A stretch of DNA of 64,000 nt. Origin: Streptomyces pristinaespiralis (lineage in GTDB: Bacteria; Actinomycetota; Actinomycetes; Streptomycetales; Streptomycetaceae). The stretch spans positions 3,038,001 through 3,102,000 of the forward strand of contig NZ_CP011340.1 in NCBI RefSeq assembly GCF_001278075.1, given 5' to 3'. The notes under the pieces were generated by a model. It did not search any database. It was given only the letters and a program-made list of their open reading frames with translations, and was not told the DNA's origin. Positions 9,183 through 18,906 of the stretch are shown piece after piece; the stretch's first letter is position 1; every line of letters begins with the position of its first letter. A program made the position numbers and the translations under genes.

Positions 9183-10262
9183 TCACAGCAGCATCAGCGA
9201 CGACTGGTCCACGAGGCCGGCCAGCACCGGCATGTAGTCGCTGTGGCCGTCCAGGGCCATCAGGACGCGGTGGGCGTCGGCGCGGAAGGCGGCGAGGTCC
9301 CGGGCGCAGCGGTGGAGGTTCGCGGGGTCCCGGAGGAGGCCGGCCAGTTCGCTGCGGGCGGCACGGGACTCGCGGGCGGCGGCATGCAGCGACAGGACGC
9401 GTTCGGCGGGCGCGGGTGAGCCGCCGTCCAGCGCGCACGCCAGCAGATAGGTCACCGTGCCGTTCCGGAGGTCCTCCTCACGGCCGGAGAGCATGTCCTC
9501 CTGGTCGTTGAAGATCTGCCACAGGATGCCGAAGACCGAGCCGAACTCCCGCCACCGGTCCACCCTTTCCGCGTCCGCCCCCGACAGCGTGGCGGCCATC
9601 GCCGTGATCATCGCGAACGGAGCGCTGGACTTGCCGCGGTATATCTCCGCGACCGCCGCACGCGTGGTGCGCCCGGCGTCCGCGCCCAGGTCGGCCAACT
9701 GCCCCTCCGCCGCAGCGGCGGCGCAGCGGAGCGCCTCGTCCGTCAGGGCGCCGCGCACCGGCTCGGGGACGGGCAGCGAGCGCAGGACGCGCAGGGGCAG
9801 GACGTGTCCGGTGACGACGGACGCGAGGAGCGCCTCGCTCGCGCCGAGGGCGCCGCCGGCCACGATCGAGGTGTTGCCGTCGGCGATGTCGTCGAGATAG
9901 CAGGCGGAGGTCCACCACAGGTCGTGGACGGCCGCCAGCGGAACGGCGGGGGCGGGATTGCCCGTCTCCGCCCCGTACACGAGCAGCGGCAGCACGGACA
10001 GCGGGTACCTGAAGGTCTGGTGCCGTAAGAGTCCGGCGACCGCGGTCCGCAGTCCGCCCGAGGACGGGCCGAGGCTTTCGAGGGCGCTCTCCACCTCGGC
10101 GTCGATGTCCGCCGCGAACTTCTGGTGCAGGTCCAGGTACGCGTCCGCGTCACCTGCGGTGATCCCCCGGCCGGGCCGGTCACCAGCGCCGCGTGCCGCC
10201 GTTCGGGCGGGCGCGGCTCCGCCGTGGTCCCCGCCGGCTATGTGATCTTCAGAGCTCGTCAT
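9183..10262 (-). CDS. Polyprenyl synthetase-like class I isoprenoid enzyme (contains a TTA codon)
   Basis: The 359-residue, helix-rich protein resembles trans-prenyltransferases that condense isopentenyl diphosphate with allylic diphosphates. The first aspartate-rich motif is intact: DDIAD at residues 124-128 within YLDDIADG. The second is NDQED at 252-256, so its first Asp is replaced by Asn. A GKSSAPF segment between them matches the usual substrate-Lys region. The altered second motif could change product specificity, or mark a non-canonical terpene enzyme. Codon 79 is TTA (10028-10026), so translation should depend on the bldA leucyl-tRNA. No carotenoid, terpene cyclase or quinone genes are adjacent. 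The gene lies 224 bp upstream of the RHS toxin on the same strand. Start ATG 10262 has only a weak ribosome-binding site. Confidence 0.8.
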   Translation of the reverse strand: MTSSEDHIAGGDHGGAAPARTAARGAGDRPGRGITAGDADAYLDLHQKFAADIDAEVESALESLGPSSGGLRTAVAGLLRHQTFRYPLSVLPLLVYGAETGNPAPAVPLAAVHDLWWTSACYLDDIADGNTSIVAGGALGASEALLASVVTGHVLPLRVLRSLPVPEPVRGALTDEALRCAAAAAEGQLADLGADAGRTTRAAVAEIYRGKSSAPFAMITAMAATLSGADAERVDRWREFGSVFGILWQIFNDQEDMLSGREEDLRNGTVTYLLACALDGGSPAPAERVLSLHAAARESRAARSELAGLLRDPANLHRCARDLAAFRADAHRVLMALDGHSDYMPVLAGLVDQSSLMLL

Positions 10263-10487
10263 TCCGTGATCGTAACCAGCGTCCTACGAGGCCCGGTCGG
10301 GCCTTCGGCAGCGGAGTCCCGGCCGGTTCATCGGTGCCGGAACCGGAACGAGTGACGCAGGCGAAGCCACGGACCGGCCGCCGGCCGCTGCCTCCCGCCG
10401 GAAGAATCAGCCCGACGGCATGGTGCGCCGTGCGCCCTCGGCGGGAACAATGGTCGGTCGTCCCCCCGATCCGCGACAGGGGAGAAC

Positions 10488-11723
10488 ATGTCACAGCGCA
10501 GTGACCTCCGGCGGCGCAGGGCCGCCCTGGAGGACGAGTGGTCCCGGTGGGTGCCCCGGCAGGGGGCGGCCGTACGGTCGCCGGCAGGCGGAGAGACACT
10601 GCGGCCCGAGGTCACGGAGTCCTGGGTGCGTTCGCTCAGCAGCGTCGATCCCGGCCGGGACAGCGCCCCCGTGTCGGACGGCGGCACGGTGCACCACCGC
10701 TGGGCGGGGTCGCCGCTGCGCGGCCCGGTCGACGCGTCGGCGGACGAGCTGCACAGCATCGCGGAGGACGCCGGGTTCGTCACCGCGGTCACCGACGAGT
10801 GCGGCACCATCCTGTGGACGTGCGGCGGCCGGACCATGCAGCGCCGGGCGGAACGGGTCAACTTCGCGCCGGGCGGCCGGTGGGACGAGGAGGCCATGGG
10901 GACCAACGCGCTGTCGCTGGCCCTGCGTACGGGCCGCCCCAGCACGATCTTCTCCGCCGAGCACCTGGTCACCGCCCTGCACGGCTGGGTCTGCTACTGC
11001 GCGCCGATCCGCGATCCGGGCGGCCGGATCCTCGGCGTGCTGGACCTGTCGACCACCTGGGACCGCTCGCACCCGCTCGCCATGTCCACGGTGCGCACCC
11101 TGGTCTCGACGATCGAGACCCGGCTGCGGGCCGAGCCGCCGGGGCCGCGCGGTACCGGTGGCGTGCGGCTGCGGTGCCTCGGGGCGCAGGAAGCCGTGCG
11201 GGACGGTACGCCGCTGCCCTTGCCGCCGCGCCAGCTGGAGATCCTCACCCTGCTCGCACTGGAGCCCGACGGCTTCCCGCCGGAGCGGCTGCGCGAGGCG
11301 CTGTACGGCGGAAGGCCCGTGACCGCCTCCACCTTCAAGGCGGAGATCTCCCACCTGCGCCGCGCCCTGTCCGGCGGCATCGCGACCCGTCGCTACGCGC
11401 TGACGACGCCCGTCGCCTGTGACGCCGTCGATCTGCTGCGCGCCCTGGAGAGTGGCGACACGGCCGCCGCGCTGCGCCACTACCGCGGCCCGCTGCTGCC
11501 CCGGTCGGAGGCGCCGGGGATCGTGGAGTGGCGGGGCCAACTGGAGGTCGCCGTACGGGAGGCGGTCCTCGCCAGCGCCCGCCCGGAACACGCCCTCCGT
11601 TACGGCGAGCGGGCACCCTACGACGCGGAGGTGCACCAGCACGCGCTGCGCCTGCTGGGGCGGACGGACGCCCGCCGTGCGCTCGCGGCCGGTCGGCTCA
11701 GCACCGCCCTGCGCGACGACTGA
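10488..11723 (+). CDS. GAF-domain transcriptional regulator with winged-helix C-terminus
   Basis: The protein has 411 residues. The N-terminal half resembles the sensor part of AcoR-type activators, with a GAF domain at about residues 85-215 (SIAEDAGFVTAVTDECGTIL, then EEAMGTNALSLALRTGRP). The AAA+ sigma-54 domain of true AcoR proteins is missing, as expected where sigma-54 is absent. The C-terminal 180 residues contain a winged-helix-like stretch (TFKAEISHLRRALSGGIATR) resembling the OmpR/SARP DNA-binding fold. It lies immediately upstream of, and in the same direction as, the aldehyde dehydrogenase, so it probably activates that gene in response to an aldehyde or alcohol-derived signal. GGGGAGA precedes ATG 10488. 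Regulator status is secure; the ligand is unknown. Confidence 0.82.
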   Translation: MSQRSDLRRRRAALEDEWSRWVPRQGAAVRSPAGGETLRPEVTESWVRSLSSVDPGRDSAPVSDGGTVHHRWAGSPLRGPVDASADELHSIAEDAGFVTAVTDECGTILWTCGGRTMQRRAERVNFAPGGRWDEEAMGTNALSLALRTGRPSTIFSAEHLVTALHGWVCYCAPIRDPGGRILGVLDLSTTWDRSHPLAMSTVRTLVSTIETRLRAEPPGPRGTGGVRLRCLGAQEAVRDGTPLPLPPRQLEILTLLALEPDGFPPERLREALYGGRPVTASTFKAEISHLRRALSGGIATRRYALTTPVACDAVDLLRALESGDTAAALRHYRGPLLPRSEAPGIVEWRGQLEVAVREAVLASARPEHALRYGERAPYDAEVHQHALRLLGRTDARRALAAGRLSTALRDD

Positions 11724-11813
11724 CCCCGACCGGCGATCCGGGACGGCGGGAGCGGCGGGGCCCCGTCGTCACCGGTCACAGGGGACGGGCCGCACCAACC
11801 CGGCGCCAACCTC

Positions 11814-11834
11814 GCACGCGCACAGTGTGCGTGC
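11814..11834. promoter_or_regulatory. Imperfect palindrome upstream of the aldehyde dehydrogenase gene
   Basis: GCACGCGCA and TGTGCGTGC flank a 3-bp centre, with eight of nine arm positions matching. The element lies 58 bp before the dehydrogenase start, between it and the GAF regulator. It is a candidate binding site for that regulator. Confidence 0.35.
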
Positions 11835-11891
11835 ACAGCGGCGTGACCGCCGCCGTGCCACCGCACTCGCCATCCACCGAGGAGAGCCGCC

Positions 11892-13408
<1,517 letters not shown>

Positions 13409-13409
<1 letters not shown>

Positions 13410-13819
13410 TGGCCGGGCGGGCGGGGCGGGTGGAACTGACGGCCGCAGCCGAGGAACTGGTGGGGCGGCTCGCCGAGCGGCACGGGCCGGTGATGTTCCA
13501 CCAGTCCGGCGGCTGCTGCGACGGCAGTGCGCCGATGTGCTACCCGCGGGGCGAGTTCAGGGTCGGCGGCTCCGACGTGCTGCTCGGCGAGGTGGCCGGC
13601 GGCACCCCGTTCTGGATGAGCGCGGACCAGTACGCGTACTGGCGGCACACCCACCTCACCGTCGACGTGGTGCCCGGACGGGGCAGCGGCTTCTCCCTGG
13701 AGGCGCCGGAGGGGGTGCGGTTCCTGCTCCGCTCCCGGCTGCTCACGGACGCCGAACTGGCCCGGATCGAGGCGGAGCCGCCCCTGCCGACGGGGGACGA
13801 GGTGCCCGGTGACACATGA
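13409..13819 (+). CDS. DUF779 family protein, partner of the aldehyde dehydrogenase
   Basis: The 136-residue protein carries the family signature SGGCCDGSAPMCYP near residues 32-45, with three clustered cysteines, and a later conserved Asp-rich tail. DUF779 proteins are regularly encoded next to ExaC-type aldehyde dehydrogenases. Their biochemical role is not established; the clustered Cys residues suggest metal binding or redox chemistry. ATG 13409 overlaps the stop of the dehydrogenase, so both come from one transcript. A strong terminator-like hairpin 80 bp downstream closes the unit. Confidence 0.88.
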
Positions 13820-13898
13820 CGGGGTGCCCGGCTGACCGACGCCCTGCTGAGCGGCCTGCCGGCACCGACCGCCGGCCGGACGCTCCGGGCCTCACGGC

Positions 13899-13936
13899 AC
13901 GGGAGCCGGACCCGCACCAGCGGGTCCGGCTCCCGT
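13899..13936. terminator. Bidirectional terminator hairpin between DUF779 and bL37
   Basis: Perfect 16-bp stem, ACGGGAGCCGGACCCG and its complement, around a 6-nt loop (CACCAG). It sits between two convergent genes and can end transcripts from both sides. No strong U tract is present, as is common in Streptomyces. Confidence 0.8.
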
Positions 13937-13960
13937 GGGTCCGCCGGTGCGACGGCCCGG

Positions 13961-14035
13961 TCAGGCGTTGGGGCGCTTTCCGTGGTTCGCGCTCTTCTTC
14001 TTACGGGCGCGCCGCTTGTTGCCTCGCTTGGACAT
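13961..14035 (-). CDS. Large-subunit ribosomal protein bL37 (24 residues)
   Basis: This tiny gene encodes a 24-residue, strongly basic peptide. It starts MSKRGNKRRARKKK and ends NHGKRPNA. The ending and size match bL37, the small 50S protein found in mycobacterial and other actinobacterial ribosomes, where it binds rRNA. More than half of the residues are Lys or Arg. GGGAG lies 6 bases before ATG 14035, and the stop TGA ends at 13961 next to the convergent terminator. It has its own transcription unit. The NHGKRPNA ending is characteristic, so the call is firm despite the length. Confidence 0.88.
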   Translation of the reverse strand: MSKRGNKRRARKKKSANHGKRPNA

Positions 14036-14101
14036 GCGCGTCTCCCTCGAATCGGGATCTTCCGGACGTCGCCAGTCTAGGAACGGGGACGAGGGGCCGC
14101 A

Positions 14102-14560
14102 TCAGCTCGCGGGGGTCAGCACCCGCTCCAGGTCCGCCAGGTCCTTGCCGATCGAGCCGCGCACCTTGCGCGCCATCAGCGGGGCGGCGAGGCGGTAGTG
14201 GCCGCCCGCCTCGCCGCGCACCCGGATACGGGCCAGGGTGCCGTTCTGCCGCGGCGCGAAGGTGTACGTGACGTGCATCGGCATCGGACCCGCCACCGAG
14301 ACCATGTCGAGCAGCCGGAGCGGCTCGTAGCCGGCCACCCGCAGCACGTAGTCGATCCGTTTGCCCAGGAAGTAGGCCGTCCGGGTCACCTCCGCCCCGA
14401 CCCCGAAGCCGCCGCCCGGGGCCTCCCGTGTCAGTTCGGCGCGGCGGATGCCCTGTGTCCACTCGTGGTCGTGGCGCCAGTCCATGGCGTAGGCCGCGAC
14501 ACGCTCGGGCGGAAGCGGGATCAGGCGCTCGGCCGTCTCGTCGATGCTCATACCGCTCAC
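14102..14560 (-). CDS. SRPBCC/START-fold protein (polyketide cyclase-like)
   Basis: The 152-residue protein shows the SRPBCC pattern. An N-terminal strand (DETAERLIPLPPERVAAY) is followed by a WxHDxEW loop, central beta strands (YVLRVAGYEPLRLLDM, HVTYTFAPRQNGT) and a long C-terminal helix ending DLADLERVL. The family binds hydrophobic ligands in a deep cavity. Members act as aromatase/cyclases, lipid carriers or stress proteins; no catalytic residues identify which one applies. I chose GTG 14560 because GAGAGGAG lies just upstream; ATG 14551 is the alternative. It lies 99 bp downstream of the AhpD-like gene on the same strand, so co-transcription is possible. Confidence 0.8.
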   Translation of the reverse strand: MSGMSIDETAERLIPLPPERVAAYAMDWRHDHEWTQGIRRAELTREAPGGGFGVGAEVTRTAYFLGKRIDYVLRVAGYEPLRLLDMVSVAGPMPMHVTYTFAPRQNGTLARIRVRGEAGGHYRLAAPLMARKVRGSIGKDLADLERVLTPAS

Positions 14561-14659
14561 CCGCTCCTCTCCCGGCCGGACCCGCCGCCCTGCCCTGCGG
14601 CCAGGATCGCGGCGGAGGGCCCGCCCCGCGACCGGCCGAAGCCTGCCGGGGGCGTGCCG

Positions 14660-15115
14660 CTACCAGCCGGAGCCGGCGACCTGGCGGGTGGTGGCGTTGA
14701 ACCGGTTGAACATGTTGGTCACGCCGATCATCAGCGTCAGCGAGGCGAGCTGCTTCTCGTCGTAGTGCTCGGCGGCCGCGTTCCAGACGTCGTCCGGTAC
14801 GGGGTCGGACCGGTCGGCCAGCCGGGTCGCCGCCTCGGTCAGCGCCAGGGCCGCCCGCTCCGCGTCGGTGAAGTACGGCGCCTCCCGCCAGGCCGCGACG
14901 GCCGCCAGCCTCTCCTCTGTCTCCCCCGCCTTGCGGGCGCTCTGCGTACCGGCGACGACGCAGTAGCTGCATCCGTTGATCTGACTGGCCCGCAGGTGCA
15001 CCAACTCCAGTGTGGCCGAGGGGACTTTGCCCGTACGGACGGCCTTGAGCAGGTCGAGTACGGGCTGCATGGCCTCGGGGATGACGACTGCCGGGTTGCT
15101 GATCCGTGCCTGCAT
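14660..15115 (-). CDS. Carboxymuconolactone decarboxylase / AhpD-like protein
   Basis: The 151-residue all-helical protein carries the AhpD core motif near residues 45-65. ELVHLRASQINGCSYCV supplies the redox CxxC pair, and the downstream EERLAAVAAWREAPYFTDAERAAL region is typical. AhpD-type proteins act as peroxidase partners through the CxxC disulfide; others in the family decarboxylate lactones. The CxxC favours a redox role. ATG 15115 is preferred over the upstream ATG 15130 because GAGGAG lies 5-7 bases before it. The SRPBCC gene follows on the same strand. Confidence 0.9.
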   Translation of the reverse strand: MQARISNPAVVIPEAMQPVLDLLKAVRTGKVPSATLELVHLRASQINGCSYCVVAGTQSARKAGETEERLAAVAAWREAPYFTDAERAALALTEAATRLADRSDPVPDDVWNAAAEHYDEKQLASLTLMIGVTNMFNRFNATTRQVAGSGW

Positions 15116-15221
15116 GATCGTGCTCCTCATCGTTTCCGCTCCGCGTCTTTCGCCTTCACCGACTTGACCTCCGGCGGCGGGCAGATGTGACGGGCGGGCG
15201 GCATTCCGCGAGAAGGCCTCT

Positions 15222-15243
15222 CACCGGCCGCTGCCGGCCGGTG
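15222..15243 (-). terminator. Hairpin downstream of the DUF2867/SRPBCC gene
   Basis: A perfect 9-bp stem CACCGGCCG / CGGCCGGTG with a 4-nt loop lies 47 bp after the stop of the upstream minus-strand gene. It probably terminates that transcript before the AhpD-like gene. Confidence 0.6.
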
Positions 15244-15289
15244 CGCCGCAGCCGTCGACGCGGGGGATCCGGCCGGCGCGCCGTGTCGG

Positions 15290-16183
15290 TCAGCGTGGGG
15301 CGGATCCGGCCCGGCGCAGCGGTGCCGGCGCCGCCCGGCGGGCCAGTCGGCGGTGGGTGCGGGTGAGCATCAGACGGGCCATCAGGGGATGGAAGCGGCG
15401 CACCACGGCCCAGTACAGGCGGCCGCGCACGTTGTGGAGCCTGACGACGGTCGTGAGCGTGGCCGCGTCGTCCTCGATCAGGAGCGAGGCACGGAAGTCG
15501 AGGTGTGCCGCGTCCTCGCCGAGGAGGATCTCGTTCGCCGCGGTCGCACGGACGGGGAACGGGAGGACGGCGCGCCAGGCGTCAGGGTCCCGGGGCATTC
15601 CCGGATTCAGCGGGATCCGGCAGGCGTCCGTGAAGTCCGGCTTCTCGTAGGCCTGTCGGGCCAGGGCGGCCGACGCCGGGGGCGGAACGGGCTTCGCCCG
15701 GTCGCTGACGGCGTGGTGCAGAAGGCGTGCCCTGCGGGTCCAGCGGGCGGGGCGCATCGGAGCGCCGGGGGTGGCGGCGCGGACGGCGTTGTCGAGCAGT
15801 TCCTCGATCATCGTGTCGTACAGGGGCCCGATGACCAGCGCCCACAGCAGGGTCTCCCGGACGTTCTGCCGCTGTTCGAGCACATGCCGCACCAGGCACC
15901 GGCCGGGGCCGAGCGGTTCGACCTCCAGTGCGTGGAAGCCGTTCTCCGGGGGCGGGAAGTCGAAGCGTATGCGCCGGCCGGGCTCGTACTCCCCGACCGT
16001 GTAACGGACGAAGCCGTGGCCGCCGTCGGCACCGACACCGAGCGGACGATCGAACAGGATCGGGGGCCACACCGGGGTGGGGCTGAGCGGGTCGTCGGGG
16101 TCGGAGACGCGGTCCAGCAGGGCCCCGACGGCCGTGGCCGGGGCGTCGACGATCCGCTCGTGAACGTTCCGCAGCGTGCGCAT
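15290..16183 (-). CDS. DUF2867/SRPBCC-like protein, divergent from TetR
   Basis: The 297-residue protein begins with a ligand-binding-like domain. RNVHERIVDAPATAVGALL opens the fold, and FVRYTVGEYEPGRRIRFDF, FHALEVEPLGPGRCLVRHVL and a long helix continue it. A second half (residues about 170-290) repeats a similar beta pattern, with AVLPFPVRATAANEILLGE and the strands FRASLLIEDDAATLTTVVRL. The layout fits the DUF2867/SRPBCC families, whose function is unknown. ATG 16183 is adjacent to an operator-like palindrome shared with the divergent TetR gene, which is 45 bp away. TetR is therefore the likely repressor of this gene. The family name is less certain than the fold. Confidence 0.7.
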   Translation of the reverse strand: MRTLRNVHERIVDAPATAVGALLDRVSDPDDPLSPTPVWPPILFDRPLGVGADGGHGFVRYTVGEYEPGRRIRFDFPPPENGFHALEVEPLGPGRCLVRHVLEQRQNVRETLLWALVIGPLYDTMIEELLDNAVRAATPGAPMRPARWTRRARLLHHAVSDRAKPVPPPASAALARQAYEKPDFTDACRIPLNPGMPRDPDAWRAVLPFPVRATAANEILLGEDAAHLDFRASLLIEDDAATLTTVVRLHNVRGRLYWAVVRRFHPLMARLMLTRTHRRLARRAAPAPLRRAGSAPR

Positions 16184-16190
16184 CACGCAC

Positions 16191-16234
16191 CTCCATACGG
16201 TGGCGTACGTTTCTCCGTACGGTACCGTATGGAG
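16191..16234. promoter_or_regulatory. Palindromic TetR operator in a 45-bp divergent promoter
   Basis: CTCCATACGGT (16191-16201) is repeated inverted and exact as ACCGTATGGAG (16224-16234). The centre adds the 12-bp perfect palindrome TACGGTACCGTA (16218-16229). The element fills the space between the two divergent starts and overlaps the TetR start, so binding would block both promoters. Confidence 0.75.
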
Positions 16235-16822
16235 ATGCGGAAGGGTGAGACGGGCAAGAGCCGGGAGCGAAGAAGACTGACCGCCGGCGACTGGGCGGAC
16301 GCCGCGCTCGCGGCCATGGCGGAGCGCGGGCTCGCCGGGGTCGCCGTGGAGCCGATCGCGGCCCGGCTGGGCACCACCAAGGGCAGCTTCTACTGGCACT
16401 TCACGAACCGCGACGCACTGGTCGCCGCGGCGCTCGAGCGCTGGGAGGAGATCTGCACCGAGCAGATCATCGCGGCCCTCGATGCGGAGACCGACCCCGA
16501 GAAGCGGCTCCGCACCCTGCTGCACCACGCGACGACGTCGGCCGCGGACGATCCGCTCGAGGTGTCACTGCTCGCCACCGCCGCCGACCCGCGGGTGGCC
16601 TCGGTCCTCGAGCGGGTGACCGAGCGCCGCATCGGATACGTGGCCGGGCTCTTCGAGGAGCTGGGCTTCGACGCGCAGGAGGCGGCCCGGCTCGGCCTGC
16701 TCGCCTACAGCAGCTACCTCGGGCACACCCAGCTCAGCCACGCCGTCCCCCAGGTCCTGCCCACCGGCGCCGGACGGGACGCCTACCTCGAGGCGGTCGT
16801 CGACACCCTGCTCCGCCGCTGA
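16229..16822 (+). CDS. TetR-family transcriptional regulator
   Basis: The 197-residue protein has an N-terminal TetR helix-turn-helix at about residues 15-60 (WADAALAAMAERGLAGVAVE, then TTKGSFYWHFTNRDALVAAA). An alpha-helical ligand domain follows. It is transcribed divergently from the DUF2867/SRPBCC gene. Its first codon lies inside the shared palindrome, so self-repression and repression of the neighbour are likely. No ribosome-binding site precedes ATG 16229 at normal spacing, so the mRNA may be leaderless; ATG 16235 is an alternative start. The ligand is unknown. Confidence 0.92.
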   Translation: MEMRKGETGKSRERRRLTAGDWADAALAAMAERGLAGVAVEPIAARLGTTKGSFYWHFTNRDALVAAALERWEEICTEQIIAALDAETDPEKRLRTLLHHATTSAADDPLEVSLLATAADPRVASVLERVTERRIGYVAGLFEELGFDAQEAARLGLLAYSSYLGHTQLSHAVPQVLPTGAGRDAYLEAVVDTLLRR

Positions 16823-16828
16823 CACCCG

Positions 16829-16854
16829 GCACGGCCGGCCGGCCCGCCCCGTGC
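16829..16854. terminator. Weak hairpin between convergent TetR and Ku genes
   Basis: GCACGG and CCGTGC pair around a GC-rich 14-nt loop containing GGCCGGCC. It is the only structured element in the 74-bp convergent gap, and is a modest candidate for a shared terminator. Confidence 0.3.
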
Positions 16855-16896
16855 GAACTACGCACCTGAGCGGTGCCACGCCGGCGGTCGTGACGC

Positions 16897-17967
16897 TCAG
16901 GCCGAGGAGCGTTTGCGCTGCGCGGACTTCTTCGCCGCCGGCTTCTTCGCCGCGGCGGACGCCGACTTCGCGGATCCGGACGCCGTCTTCCCCGTGGAAC
17001 CGGACGCCGTCTTCTTCGAAGCGGTCGAGGTCGACTTCGCTGCCGCCTTCTTCGCGGCCGTCTTCTTCGCCGTCGCCGACGTCGACTTCTTCGTGCCGCC
17101 GGACGACTTCGGCGAGGACGCCGCGCGCCGCCCCTTGATCGGCGTCACGCGGGCCTCCTCGCCGGCGGGCTCCTCCGCCCCGTCGCCCCGCGCCTCCTGC
17201 GCCGCCCGCACACTGTTCTCCAGCGCCGCCATCAGGTCGATGACCTTGCCGCCCTCGGGTTCCGCCGGGGCGTGCTCCGGGAGCGCGCCGCCTCCCTCCA
17301 CCTTCGCGGCGATCATGGCCTCGACCGCCTCGCGGTAGTCGTCGTGCAGCGTTTCGAGGTCGACCTCGCCGAGGGTGTTCATCAGCGCGTCGGCCAGGTC
17401 GAGTTCGGCCTCCCGTACGGCCACGTCGCTCTCCGGCGCCACACCCTCCGGCTTCCTGATCTCGTCCGGCCACAGCAGTCCGTGCATGGCGATCACGTCG
17501 TCCACGACCCGGAGCATGCCGAGCCGTTCCCGGCCGCGCAGCGCGAACTTGGCGATGGCGACCCGCTCGGAGCGTTTGAGGGCCTCGCGCAGCAGGGTGT
17601 AGGGCTTGGCGGCCGGTACGCCGTTGGCCGAGAGGTAGTAGGCCGTCTCCATCTGCAGCGGGTCGATCGCGGAGGCGGGCACGAAGGCGACGATCTCGAT
17701 CGTCTTCGTGGTCGGCAGCGGGAGCGCCGCGAGGTCCTCGTCGGCGATCGGGATCATCGATCCGTCGGCGTCCTCGTACGCCCTGCCGATCTCGGACTGC
17801 GTGACCTCCTTCTCCTCCAGCTCGCACACCTTGCGGTAGCGGATCCGGCCGCCGTCGGCGGCGTGGACCTGACGGAAGGAGACGGAGTGGTTCTCGGTCG
17901 CGTTGACCAGCTTGATCGGGATGCTGACCAGCCCGAAGGAGATCGCGCCGTTCCAGATGGATCGCAC
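16897..17967 (-). CDS. ku: Non-homologous end-joining protein Ku
   Basis: The 356-residue protein begins with the bacterial Ku signature RSIWNGAISFGLVSIPIKLV. It keeps the beta-barrel core to about residue 260, including YRKVCELEEKEV and KFALRGRERLGMLR. Ku homodimers ring double-strand DNA ends and recruit the LigD-type polymerase and ligase. The C-terminal tail (from about residue 275) is a low-complexity Lys/Ala/Ser run with repeated KKTA and KKPAAKK units. It resembles the extended basic tails of actinobacterial Ku that bind DNA in a non-end-dependent way. It is divergent from the ligD polymerase gene with only 51 bp between starts, so the repair genes share a control region. Confidence 0.97.
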   Translation of the reverse strand: MRSIWNGAISFGLVSIPIKLVNATENHSVSFRQVHAADGGRIRYRKVCELEEKEVTQSEIGRAYEDADGSMIPIADEDLAALPLPTTKTIEIVAFVPASAIDPLQMETAYYLSANGVPAAKPYTLLREALKRSERVAIAKFALRGRERLGMLRVVDDVIAMHGLLWPDEIRKPEGVAPESDVAVREAELDLADALMNTLGEVDLETLHDDYREAVEAMIAAKVEGGGALPEHAPAEPEGGKVIDLMAALENSVRAAQEARGDGAEEPAGEEARVTPIKGRRAASSPKSSGGTKKSTSATAKKTAAKKAAAKSTSTASKKTASGSTGKTASGSAKSASAAAKKPAAKKSAQRKRSSA

Positions 17968-18018
17968 GTTTCATCCCTTTCGTCCGAAAAAATTCGGGTT
18001 TCGTGGGATTCTCATCGT

Positions 18019-18906
18019 ATGACGCCGATCACGGACGTGGAGGGGCGGCGCCTGGCGCTCACCAACCTGGAGAAGGTCATCCATCCCGCCACGGGCACCA
18101 CCAAGGGCGAGATCGTGCACTACTACGCCGTCATGGCGGAGGCGATCCTTCCCCATCTGCGGGACCGCCCGGTGTCCTTCCTGCGATACCCGGACGGGCC
18201 GGACGGGCAGCTGTTCTTCACCAAGAACCCGCCGCCGGGCACCCCGGAGTGGGTGCGCACGGCGCCGGTCCCCCGCTCGGAGGACCCCAAGGCCCGCCAG
18301 GTCGTGATCGACGACCTGCCGTCACTCGTATGGGCGGCCAACCTGGTGGTCGAGTTCCACACCCCGCAGTGGCGGGCGGACGAGCCCGCCGTCGCCGACC
18401 GTCTGGTCTTCGACCTCGATCCCGGCGCGCCCGCGACCATCGCCGAGTGCTGCGAGGTCGCACTGTGGCTGCGCGAGCGGCTCGCGCGGGACGGGCTGGA
18501 GGCGTACGCGAAGACATCCGGCTCCAAGGGCCTGCACCTGGTCGTACCGGTGACGCCCACCCCCTCCGAGCAGGTCTCCGCCTACGCGAAGTCCCTGGCC
18601 GTCGAGGGCGAGGCCGCCCTGCCGAAGCTGATGCTGCACCGGATGGCCCGGTCGCTGCGGCCTGGCAAGGTCTTCGTCGACCACAGCCAGAACGCGGCCG
18701 CGAAGACGACCGCCACCCCGTACACCCTGCGGGCGCGCACGGAGCCGGCCGTCTCCGCACCGGTCACCTGGGAAGAGGTCGAGGAGGGCCGCGCGGACGG
18801 CGCCGGACTCGTCTTCGCGCTCCACGACATCGCGCCCCGGCTGGAGCGGTACGGAGACCTGTTCGCGCCCGTGGACGACCCCGGCGGCGCAGGAAGCCTG
18901 CCGTGA
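18019..18906 (+). CDS. ligD: LigD-type NHEJ polymerase/primase domain protein
   Basis: The 295-residue stand-alone protein matches the polymerase domain of LigD (archaeo-eukaryotic primase fold). The catalytic pair is Asp132 and Asp134 in LVFDLDPG. SGSKGLHLVVPV (about residue 168) supplies the nucleotide-binding His, and a further conserved segment is KVFVDHSQNAAAKTT. The enzyme fills gaps and adds ribonucleotides at broken ends held by Ku. The ligase and nuclease domains of the full mycobacterial LigD are absent here; the ligase is encoded by the next gene. The stop overlaps the next start (GTGA), so translation is coupled. Ku is divergent next to it. Confidence 0.94.
   Translation: MTPITDVEGRRLALTNLEKVIHPATGTTKGEIVHYYAVMAEAILPHLRDRPVSFLRYPDGPDGQLFFTKNPPPGTPEWVRTAPVPRSEDPKARQVVIDDLPSLVWAANLVVEFHTPQWRADEPAVADRLVFDLDPGAPATIAECCEVALWLRERLARDGLEAYAKTSGSKGLHLVVPVTPTPSEQVSAYAKSLAVEGEAALPKLMLHRMARSLRPGKVFVDHSQNAAAKTTATPYTLRARTEPAVSAPVTWEEVEEGRADGAGLVFALHDIAPRLERYGDLFAPVDDPGGAGSLP

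Noticed and set aside
4453..9237. Long plus-strand open frame of 1594 codons over the RHS gene, and similar long frames over cvnA
   Set aside because: They are antisense shadows of GC-rich genes: no family motifs and low-complexity Val/Arg/Gly runs. The minus-strand frames have clear domains.
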